Source: Chryseobacterium sp. GVT01B (lineage in GTDB: Bacteria; Bacteroidota; Bacteroidia; Flavobacteriales; Weeksellaceae). Taken from it: a stretch of DNA of 64,000 bases. The number at the start of each line of letters is the position of its first letter. The first letter of the stretch is position 1. The notes below the pieces were generated by a model. The model did no database searches. It was not told where the DNA came from and was given only the letters and a program-made list of their open reading frames with translations. Positions 16,236-23,148 of this stretch are shown here, in pieces. Both the position numbers and the translations under genes were made by a program. The DNA lies in NCBI RefSeq assembly GCF_019970045.1, contig NZ_JAHXYI010000003.1, positions 186,001 through 250,000 of the forward strand. Direction: 5' to 3'.

Positions 16236-17957
16236 TTATTTAGTTTGTATGGAAATTTCGTTTTTTCCGTCTTTGATCTTGATGTCCATATCTTTATTTG
16301 ATTTTTTGATATTGGACACTGCAGAATCAATTACTTTCTTTGCCTGGTTGTTCGGAACTTTTTTACCATTTACGATGATACTGTCCTTATCATCAGAGTT
16401 GTACTCAATACTGGAACCGTTTACCGTGATTTTATTTTTTTCAATTCTTACACTGTTGTTATCTTCATCACTGTCCTGTTCATCGTCATTGATACCGTCT
16501 CCATCTAAGTCACCATCCATGTGGATATGGTTTTTATTCATTGAAATAACCACTGCTTTTTGCGGAACTACAAGTTCATAGTCAAGGCTATAGTCTCTGA
16601 ATCTGTGCTCGTATGGATATTTGATATAGTTTGGAAGGAGTATTTTATTGTTTACAACTTCTACTGGAACTGTCAGCTGAATTGGGAAATTGTATCCTTT
16701 TCCTTCTTTTTTAATGATCAGATAAGGTGTTTTAATATCTGGCTTTCTTGTTACATCTACTGAGATATAATCTTCTTCGAAAACTGTTCTTTTGTCAGAA
16801 TAAATATCATTATTGTAAGCTTTAAAATTTTGAGGGATGTTGATTTGCTTTACATCTACATACACTGTATCTGAAGTAGTATTGATGGCTACATTCTCTA
16901 CATCTTCCTTACTTCCTCTGTAGATCATGTCTTTCTTAGCCATGCTTATTCCAAAATAAGTTCCCAGTCCGATCAGAAGAAGAAATAAACCTCCTACTAC
17001 CCATCCGATGTTTCTCAGTTTTGTTTTTGGAGAGAATATTTTAATACTTAATAAGCTGAAAAGGATTGCCGGAATTAAGCTTCCGATGACCATCATGGCT
17101 GCCAATACTTTATCAAGCCCCTGGTCATCCATATAGAATCTGATTTCATTGGCACCAGGAAAGTCTGTATCCATCCCGAAAAGACCGAATAATACAAATA
17201 CTCCGATAATGCTTCCTACAGCCATCAATACGAAGAATCCTCCTACGATATACTTGAATACATTCCAAACTCCGCTTCCTGCGTTGTTGATGTAAGGCTT
17301 GTTTTCGTTGTATATTTCTCCGACCCTCTGAGTAGATTCATTGGCAAACTGAACCAATTTATTAGACTCATTCTTAAGATTGTCGAAGTTCATAGGCTTT
17401 CCCTGCATTTTCAGGAAATCTGCCGCTGTTTCAGCTTTTGGAAGTACAATCCAAAGGATTACATATAAAAGACCGATCAATGAAGAAGAGATTGCTGCCG
17501 TGAAAATTCCTAAGACGAAAATTCCCAGCCAGATGGCTCTCATGGTAGTAATATCCATTCCTACATATTGAGCTAAACCTGCGCAAACACCTGCTACTTT
17601 TTGTTTTTCCGGATCACGGAACAGTTGTTTCTTATCGGTATAATTGTTTCCTGAATAGTTCTTTCTGGTAGATGTTTTTTCAGAAAAATAAGCCTCTTCC
17701 TGTTCTTCAATTTTTTCCGGGCTTCCGATCTGTGCGATTACCTTTTCTACATCGGTATCGTTGATCACTTCGCGTTTTCCCAGAGAATCTTTGAATATCT
17801 CCACCATTCTTATTTCTATGTCATGCATTACCTCATCTGCCTCAGAAGCATCCAGTGAGCTTCTCAGTGCGTTCAGGTAATCGCTGAGCTTTATATATGC
17901 GTGTTCTTCTATTGTAAAAGAAAAACCTGCGAGTCCTATTGAGAGTGTCTTGTTCAT
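16236..17957 (-). CDS. PspC domain-containing membrane protein
   Basis: This 573-residue protein has an N-terminal segment like the DUF1700-type region (ALRSSLDASEADEVMHDIEIR), a PspC domain at about 110-180 (DPEKQKVAGVCAGLAQYVGM, then two helices), further transmembrane helices between about 230 and 345, and a long periplasmic C-terminus. That tail includes a DGDLDGDGINDDEQDSDED acidic, calcium-binding-like run. PspC proteins belong to envelope stress responses. A PadR repressor gene sits 11 nt upstream in the same operon, the standard arrangement for this family. Confidence 0.9.
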   Translation of the reverse strand: MNKTLSIGLAGFSFTIEEHAYIKLSDYLNALRSSLDASEADEVMHDIEIRMVEIFKDSLGKREVINDTDVEKVIAQIGSPEKIEEQEEAYFSEKTSTRKNYSGNNYTDKKQLFRDPEKQKVAGVCAGLAQYVGMDITTMRAIWLGIFVLGIFTAAISSSLIGLLYVILWIVLPKAETAADFLKMQGKPMNFDNLKNESNKLVQFANESTQRVGEIYNENKPYINNAGSGVWNVFKYIVGGFFVLMAVGSIIGVFVLFGLFGMDTDFPGANEIRFYMDDQGLDKVLAAMMVIGSLIPAILFSLLSIKIFSPKTKLRNIGWVVGGLFLLLIGLGTYFGISMAKKDMIYRGSKEDVENVAINTTSDTVYVDVKQINIPQNFKAYNNDIYSDKRTVFEEDYISVDVTRKPDIKTPYLIIKKEGKGYNFPIQLTVPVEVVNNKILLPNYIKYPYEHRFRDYSLDYELVVPQKAVVISMNKNHIHMDGDLDGDGINDDEQDSDEDNNSVRIEKNKITVNGSSIEYNSDDKDSIIVNGKKVPNNQAKKVIDSAVSNIKKSNKDMDIKIKDGKNEISIQTK

Positions 17958-17968
17958 AGCTTTGTTTT

Positions 17969-18298
17969 TTAATTTTGTTGAGTGATGTGGTTTACTGAGG
18001 CTGTCAGCTCATTCCATGTGTTTTGAAGTTCATCCAGGAAAAGTTTTCCTTTTTCTGTGATCTGATAATATTTTCTGGGTGGCCCTCCTGTAGATTCTTC
18101 CCATCTGTAAGAGAGAAACTCTCCGTTTTTAAGTCTTGTAAGAAGAGGGTAGAGGGTTCCTTCCACTACATCCAGTTTTCCTTTTTTCAGTTCGTCAATT
18201 AGATCAGAAACATACATTTCGCGATTATTGATGAGACTTAGAATACAGAATTCCAGAATTCCTTTTCGCATTTGCGCTTTGGTATTTTCGGTATTCAT
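17969..18298 (-). CDS. PadR family transcriptional regulator
   Basis: This 109-residue winged-helix protein begins with GILEFCILSLINNREMYVSDLIDEL, the PadR recognition region, followed by VEGTLYPLLTRLKNGEFLSYRWEES and the wing GGPPRKYYQITEKG. PadR proteins usually repress their own operon. It is the first gene of the operon with the PspC-domain gene. A perfect inverted repeat overlapping the promoter about 75 nt upstream is a good candidate operator. Confidence 0.93.
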   Translation of the reverse strand: MNTENTKAQMRKGILEFCILSLINNREMYVSDLIDELKKGKLDVVEGTLYPLLTRLKNGEFLSYRWEESTGGPPRKYYQITEKGKLFLDELQNTWNELTASVNHITQQN

Positions 18299-18370
18299 CT
18301 TTGATAAGTTTTGTTAATTAGTTATATAATTTTCGAAGTTCGGAACCTAGCTAGTTGTACCTATTTCGAT

Positions 18371-18411
18371 TTTACATTACAAAGATATGTAAATAAAATG
18401 GTATTATGCAA
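18371..18411 (-). promoter_or_regulatory. PadR/PspC operon promoter with overlapping operator-like inverted repeat
   Basis: On the minus strand TTG (18411-18409), 21 nt, then TATCTTTG (18387-18380) fits the Bacteroidota promoter consensus. The -7 box lies within a perfect 7-bp inverted repeat: TTTACAT at 18371-18377, a 9-nt spacer, and ATGTAAA at 18387-18393. ACAT/ATGT half-sites recall known PadR operators, so repressor binding here would block RNA polymerase. The operator role is inferred. Confidence 0.6.
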
Positions 18412-18808
18412 TACAAAGTAGTGAAATTTTTAAAATAAATAATATAAAATATTGATAATCAATTAAATAATTTTATTAAGAATTTTAAGAAAAATGAATT
18501 TAAGTGAAAAATAGTTGAAAAGTTGTTAAAATTTTTGATGTGATTGAGAAAAATATTGAGAAACAATTCAGATTACCCCATTACTAATTGCTCATTATTC
18601 ATTAATTATTTCATTGATCACTATCTCATCTAGCCCCGATAGCAGCGGTTACCCCACAGCAGATTGGCTTCTGGGTGGTGCGAGGAGTATGAGCGTATAG
18701 CGGGAAACAGCTTCTATCACTAAAGACTCTTTTATTTAATGGTTGTTAATTTGTTTCAGATCCTTACAGATAATAAGGCCGGGATTTTGAGATCGGTATT
18801 ATGATTCG
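18412..18808. other. Gene-free, AT-rich stretch with one GC-richer element
   Basis: I see no coding region. The segment 18631-18715 is clearly richer in G and C than its surroundings, beginning TAGCCCCGATAGCAGCGG and ending AGCGGGAAACAGCTTCT. It looks like a degenerate copy of an intergenic repeat or a structured RNA. The rest is AT-rich and featureless. Confidence 0.4.
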
Positions 18809-18816
18809 TATTTTTG
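18809..18816 (+). promoter_or_regulatory. -7 promoter element for the XAC2610-like gene
   Basis: TATTTTTG lies 36 nt before the ATG at 18853. It overlaps an in-frame TTG at 18814, which therefore is unlikely to be a start codon. Confidence 0.45.
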
Positions 18817-18852
18817 TTAGGAAAAAAACACCTAAATCTATCTACTATTAGC

Positions 18853-19554
18853 ATGAATCTATTAAATACATATAAGCATTTATCGGCTTTTGTTTTACTT
18901 GGGCCTGCATGTTTCGGACAATATCAGTTTGAAGTAAAAAATGTATCAAATAAATATAACGCAATCATCCATATAGAAAATTGTAATGATGGCCAATGTG
19001 GGGGAAAAGGAACGGTAGAATTGTTTGACAATAATAACAGCAAGGTACAGAGTTTTGTTTCTGATAATCTTGTTTTAAATCCGGAACAGGGGCAAAAATT
19101 GATTCCGGGGAAACTGATTCCTCTGACAAATGACCAGCGTTCAGTAATTATAGATGATTTTAATTTTGACGGAACCGAAGATGTAGCGATAAGGAACGGA
19201 AATATGGGAAATTACAGTTCGGCTTCTTATGATGTGTATGTATTCAACAGCACAAGAATGGCATTTGTAAAAAGTGAAGAACTTACAGATCTGGGCTCAA
19301 GTGGCTTTGATTTTTTTGAAACAGATGCCAAACGCAAACGTCTTATTTCCTATGGTAAATCCGGATGCTGCAGGGTTTTCACCACTGAATATGCCGTTAT
19401 TCCGAATAAAGGACTGGATAAGGTCTTTGAAAAGGAAGAGGACATGAACACTGAAGGTCAGGTGAAAGTAATAACCAAAGAAAAGATCAATAATAAATGG
19501 ATTACCAAAACAAAGGTATATCCGGCAGATCAATATAACAGAAATAAAAAGTAA
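18853..19554 (+). CDS. Secreted XAC2610-like protein
   Basis: From ATG 18853 the product is 233 residues with a signal peptide (AFVLLGPACFGQ region). The body contains DFNFDGTEDVAIRNGNMG followed by SYDVYVFN, the pattern of XAC2610-related repeat proteins, which have FG-GAP-like calcium-binding loops. Function is unknown. The following HD-domain gene starts 1 nt after the stop, so both are probably on one mRNA although their roles look unrelated. Confidence 0.7.
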   Translation: MNLLNTYKHLSAFVLLGPACFGQYQFEVKNVSNKYNAIIHIENCNDGQCGGKGTVELFDNNNSKVQSFVSDNLVLNPEQGQKLIPGKLIPLTNDQRSVIIDDFNFDGTEDVAIRNGNMGNYSSASYDVYVFNSTRMAFVKSEELTDLGSSGFDFFETDAKRKRLISYGKSGCCRVFTTEYAVIPNKGLDKVFEKEEDMNTEGQVKVITKEKINNKWITKTKVYPADQYNRNKK

Positions 19555-19555
19555 G

Positions 19556-20146
19556 ATGAAAATTCAGAAAGAAATCGACTTTATCCTGGCAGTGGATGCC
19601 TTGAAAAATGTACAGAGAAGAAATTATAATGCTGATGATTCCCGAAGAGAGAACACGGCAGAACACTCCTGGCAGATTATTATTCTGGCTCAGGTTCTTT
19701 TTCCGTATGCTAAAAACCGCGCGGATATTGATCTGTTGAGAGTAATAAGAATGCTTTCTATTCATGATCTGGTGGAAATAGAAGCTGGTGATACTTTTAT
19801 TTTTGATGAAAAAGCAATGGTAGGAAAGTTTGAGAGAGAGAAAGCATCTGCCCAAAAGATTTTCGGAATCCTGGACGAACCTTTGCGTACAGAATTTTTC
19901 AATCTGTGGCTTGAGTTTGAAGAGGAGAAAACCCCTGATGCTATTTTTGCCTGTGGGATTGACAGAATTATGCCATTTATCTTAAATTCTCATACTTCAG
20001 GAAAAAGTTGGACAGAAGCCGGAGTAACAGAAAGACAAATCCGGAATATGCTTGAAAATGCCATCAATAGAGCTTCCGACGAAATGGGAGAGGCTTTTGA
20101 ACTGCTGTTGAACAGAAGTCTGGAAACGGAAAAAGTGGTGAAATAA
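19556..20146 (+). CDS. HD-domain hydrolase, YfbR/5'-deoxynucleotidase-like
   Basis: This 196-residue HD-superfamily protein has the metal-binding pattern RRENTAEHSWQIIILA followed by LSIHDLVEIEAGDTF, as in YfbR and other COG1896 nucleotidases. A later GIDRIMPFILN supplies the distal Asp. Likely activity is dephosphorylation of (deoxy)nucleoside monophosphates, inferred from the family. It is followed by an exceptionally strong terminator. Confidence 0.85.
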   Translation: MKIQKEIDFILAVDALKNVQRRNYNADDSRRENTAEHSWQIIILAQVLFPYAKNRADIDLLRVIRMLSIHDLVEIEAGDTFIFDEKAMVGKFEREKASAQKIFGILDEPLRTEFFNLWLEFEEEKTPDAIFACGIDRIMPFILNSHTSGKSWTEAGVTERQIRNMLENAINRASDEMGEAFELLLNRSLETEKVVK

Positions 20147-20165
20147 AATGTAAAGAACATAGAAT

Positions 20166-20198
20166 AAGCTTCGGGCGGCCAGAGGCCGCCCGAAGCTT
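20166..20198. terminator. Very strong bidirectional terminator
   Basis: A perfect 15-bp GC-rich stem (AAGCTTCGGGCGGCC with its complement) and AGA loop lies between convergent genes (HD hydrolase on +, thioesterase on -). The GC content contrasts sharply with the surrounding AT-rich DNA. Confidence 0.85.
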
Positions 20199-20204
20199 TA
20201 TTAT

Positions 20205-20588
20205 TTATAGTATCTGGATTGGTTTCTTGAATTCATCAATCGCTACAAAAGTAAAATCACCCACAATGGCTTTTTCTCTTTCGTAGGAATACATCTGCTC
20301 GGTATAGATCTCAACATTTACTTTCATACTGGTTTTTCCCACGTAGGAAACTTTCCCGATCAGTTCTACAATAGTTCCGGCAGGAATAGGTTTTTTGAAA
20401 TCGATCTTGTCACTGCTCACCGTTACCACTCTTTTTCTGGCAAATCGGGTGGCTGTAATAAAAGCTACTTCGTCCATCAGCTGCATGGCCGTACCACCAA
20501 AAAGGGTATCGTAATGATTGGTTGTGTTAGGGAAAACCGCTTTAAAGATTCTGGTTTCGGATGCTTCAATTCTTTCTTCTGTAGTCAT
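20205..20588 (-). CDS. Acyl-CoA thioesterase, YciA-type hotdog protein
   Basis: This 127-residue protein matches the acyl-CoA hydrolase (YciA/Acot) subfamily: YDTLFGGTAMQLMDEVAFITATRFA carries the catalytic Asp in the hotdog helix, and VTVSSDKIDFKKPIPAG is the second signature. It would hydrolyse medium- or long-chain acyl-CoAs in the cytoplasm. A cobalamin riboswitch lies 134 nt upstream on the same strand with no other clear gene between, an unexpected pairing. Confidence 0.9.
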   Translation of the reverse strand: MTTEERIEASETRIFKAVFPNTTNHYDTLFGGTAMQLMDEVAFITATRFARKRVVTVSSDKIDFKKPIPAGTIVELIGKVSYVGKTSMKVNVEIYTEQMYSYEREKAIVGDFTFVAIDEFKKPIQIL

Positions 20589-20721
20589 ATATCATTATTA
20601 ATTAAAGCGAAATGAAAACGATATTAAAACAACAGAATAATGACAGGAACTTAGAGAACCCCTGAAACAATCCATCAGATCAATACAACTTCAAATCGCG
20701 AAAGTTATTTGTTTAAAGAAA

Positions 20722-20880
20722 TAGGCAGGTCTCCTGACTTGTAACATCTTTTATCTCCTTCCCATGCCTCGCACAGTGGATCTTTGATAAAGATTTCAGT
20801 TACTTACAGTTGCGCGACAGTCCGTGATTTTCACACGGTTCCCTTTTAATCTGCAGTGATGCAGAACCAATTTCTGTGAT
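20722..20880 (-). promoter_or_regulatory. Cobalamin (B12) riboswitch
   Basis: Read on the minus strand, this stretch has the cobalamin riboswitch signatures in order: GGGAACCGTGTG with its complementary CACGG, GACTGTCGCGCAACTGTAA, GATCCACTGTGCGAGGCATG then GGGAAGG, and the B12 box AAGTCAGGAGACCTGCCT at 20740-20723. It senses adenosyl- or other cobalamins and normally represses B12 transport or B12-alternative genes. The downstream gene is a YciA thioesterase; between them is only a 25-codon ORF (20675-20598) of doubtful reality. Confidence 0.93.
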
Positions 20881-20906
20881 GAATAAGCGTTAAAACTTTT
20901 CGGGTG

Positions 20907-20914
20907 CAAAAATA
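20907..20914 (-). promoter_or_regulatory. -7 promoter element feeding the cobalamin riboswitch
   Basis: TATTTTTG on the minus strand lies about 30 nt before the first conserved riboswitch stem, just after the stop of the upstream gene. The riboswitch therefore appears to have its own promoter. Confidence 0.5.
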
Positions 20915-20920
20915 ATGAAT

Positions 20921-21718
20921 TTATTCCGGATTATGGTAAATAATCTGGCTGATTACTCTCCCTTTCTTGATCGTCCACAGTGTGGTGTATCTGTTTTCTC
21001 CTGAACCATTTATCATGTATAAGAAAATATTGTCGGTATCCAGGGAGGTTACACCAATGTTCTCAAAATCCATTGTAGGCTGGAACATGTTTTTGATGGC
21101 TTCTCTTACAAAGACAGAACCTCTTCCGGGTTGTTGTACCCTGATCGATTTGATTTCAGTCATTCCTTCAGGAAGATCATTTCCGATTCCCCAGGGCTTT
21201 ACTTTATCGATAGTCAGAAGTTTTCCTTCAGCATCTTTTTCCTTCTTACGATAGCCGGCGTTGGAAGGGTAGATATCAATTACTACTTTGGTTCTTTGGG
21301 CAGTAGGGACTTTCGGATCAGAATTATCTGTGAAAATAAGTGATTTTCCGTTTTTAGATTTGGAAGGAGTGTAGGCCGGAAGCTGATCTATATAAGCAAT
21401 ACGTTCTTTATTGACCATTCCTTCTTTATCAAGTGTTTCATACCGTACAAACGGTTTATCATCATCCTGTTTTTCAGGATATTTGATCCAGATCCATTCT
21501 GTTTCTCCGGGAGCAGGTTTTACATAAACAAATACATCTCCTTTACGCATACGGATCTTGTCTACAATTTTCCTGTAATTGTCTTTATGAACCCGTACAT
21601 TGGCATATCCTTCTTCAGCTTTTACCACTCCGAAAGGAACTTTATTCTGTCCTTTTACAAGGGCTAAAGAAAAAATACTCAAGGCGGATATATAGAATGC
21701 TTTGTTTATGAAAGTCAT
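20921..21718 (-). CDS. Secreted protein of unknown function
   Basis: This 265-residue protein has a signal peptide (about 1-23, ending LVKGQ). The mature N-terminus (VVKAEEGYANVRVHKDNYRK, then KGDVFVYVKP) hints at an SH3-like fold. The C-terminal half has SIRVQQPGRGSVFVREAI and ends in beta-rich sequence. I recognise no family firmly. It stands alone on the minus strand. Confidence 0.6.
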   Translation of the reverse strand: MTFINKAFYISALSIFSLALVKGQNKVPFGVVKAEEGYANVRVHKDNYRKIVDKIRMRKGDVFVYVKPAPGETEWIWIKYPEKQDDDKPFVRYETLDKEGMVNKERIAYIDQLPAYTPSKSKNGKSLIFTDNSDPKVPTAQRTKVVIDIYPSNAGYRKKEKDAEGKLLTIDKVKPWGIGNDLPEGMTEIKSIRVQQPGRGSVFVREAIKNMFQPTMDFENIGVTSLDTDNIFLYMINGSGENRYTTLWTIKKGRVISQIIYHNPE

Positions 21719-21976
21719 TATGAAATTTTTTTGATCCCCAAATATATAAATTAAATGCTTTTCGGAACATAATTATACTGATGCAGTTCTTTAAAATCTT
21801 GTATTTGTTTCAAACAATGATAAGAAATAGGTTTTGACAGTGATATTCTCTTGAATGGATATGTTTTTTACTTGTATGATTTAAAAGTATTAAAAAAATA
21901 CAATAATATGTGGTATAAATATCAGGTATGTTCTATAAAATCCCTATTTTTCAAGAGAATTTAAAAACTAATAAAC

Positions 21977-23065
21977 ATGACAAAAAAACTACTTTATGTA
22001 TTCTCTTTTATTTTGGGGATTTCCAGCTTTCAGGCAGAAAACAAAATAGAAGCAGGATCAGAATCTTTATTTTACTGTGATACGAACGTTCCCACCGGTG
22101 TTCAGATGTCTGCCATAACCCTTACCTCCGGAACTGTTACATGGACCGCTGATCCGGATACCCCAAATAATTTTATCAGATACAGATTACCCGGAACTAC
22201 TACCTGGATGGTAGCTACTCCTACACCGGGGCAAAATTCATTTACTATTACGAATCTGCAGCCTTGTACAGTTTATGAAGTGCAGGTAGCAAAAATATGC
22301 ACTACTCAGGGAATGTGGTCAAACCCTATATTTTTTACAACAACACTGAATTACTGTTCTAGTGCCTCTACAGATACAAGTATGATGCATATTTCCAACG
22401 TTACAGTAACTTCTTCCGGAATAGCATCTCCAATGATAAGCGATTCCGGCTCTTCCAATTACACAGATTACAGAAGTGATCTGAGCCGTAGGGTAAAGTT
22501 TTATATCGGAAGTACAGGAAATAAACTTTCAGTAACCAATACCTGGACCGGTACTCCGGGTACGACAACTGTAACAGCATGGATAGATCTTAATGCCAAC
22601 GGAATTTTTGAATCTACAGAAAGAGTTATGGTAGCAAATAATATCACTCAGGCTGCTCCGGCAGTTTCTGTTTTTACGATTCCAAGTCTGGCAGCGTTGA
22701 CAACTTGTGGAGTAACCATGAGGGTTGTTACAAATCAAACAATGCCTGCAGATGCCTGTAGCACATTTACCTACGGAGAAGTTGAAGATTATGGCGTAGA
22801 CTTGATAAATTTAACACTAGGAGTGGAAGAATCGGGGAAGTCTGTAAAACCGGAAATTTATCCTAATCCGGCATCTGATATTTTAAATATCTCCGGAATT
22901 TCAGAAGCTACAAATTATGAAATTTATAATGTTCTGGGGCAGAAAGCAGGTGAAGGAAAAGTTTCTGATCATAAAGTAAACCTTAGTCATTTATCCGAAG
23001 GAATTTATTTTATTCAATTGAAAGATAAAAACAGTGCAATCCGGTTAAAATTCATTAAGAAATAA
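21977..23065 (+). CDS. GEVED-domain secreted protein with T9SS sorting domain
   Basis: This 362-residue protein has a signal peptide (1-20), an FN3-like domain (about 35-115), a GEVED domain ending in the name-giving motif (YGEVEDYGVDL, about residue 275), and a T9SS type A sorting domain (about 288-362: PEIYPNPASDILNISG near its start, LKFIKK at the end). GEVED domains occur in secreted peptidases and adhesins; no catalytic domain is present. Export across the outer membrane by T9SS is inferred from the C-terminus. Confidence 0.88.
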   Translation: MTKKLLYVFSFILGISSFQAENKIEAGSESLFYCDTNVPTGVQMSAITLTSGTVTWTADPDTPNNFIRYRLPGTTTWMVATPTPGQNSFTITNLQPCTVYEVQVAKICTTQGMWSNPIFFTTTLNYCSSASTDTSMMHISNVTVTSSGIASPMISDSGSSNYTDYRSDLSRRVKFYIGSTGNKLSVTNTWTGTPGTTTVTAWIDLNANGIFESTERVMVANNITQAAPAVSVFTIPSLAALTTCGVTMRVVTNQTMPADACSTFTYGEVEDYGVDLINLTLGVEESGKSVKPEIYPNPASDILNISGISEATNYEIYNVLGQKAGEGKVSDHKVNLSHLSEGIYFIQLKDKNSAIRLKFIKK

Positions 23066-23073
23066 AAATAAAA

Positions 23074-23103
23074 AAGAGAGAGTACCTTTTGGTGCTCTCT
23101 CTT
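23074..23103 (+). terminator. Terminator after the GEVED gene
   Basis: A 13-bp stem AAGAGAGAGTACC/GGTGCTCTCTCTT with a TTTT loop (one G-U) lies 8 nt after the stop codon. Confidence 0.75.
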
Positions 23104-23114
23104 AGTATTTGCGT

Positions 23115-23140
23115 AAATGAGTTTATTTTTTAACTCATTT
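23115..23140 (-). terminator. Terminator after mutS2
   Basis: AAATGAGTT and AACTCATTT arms enclose a T-rich loop, just downstream of the minus-strand mutS2 stop. Confidence 0.55.
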
Positions 23141-23148
23141 AAGATTAA

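Noticed and set aside
18814..18852. TTG start giving a longer XAC2610-like protein
   Set aside because: The TTG is inside a TATTTTTG promoter element and would put 13 residues before a good signal peptide.
20598..20675. 25-codon ORF between the cobalamin riboswitch and the thioesterase
   Set aside because: Short, rich in Ser/Phe/Cys without a recognisable signal or motif. It could be part of the riboswitch expression region. Mentioned with the riboswitch but not called as a gene.
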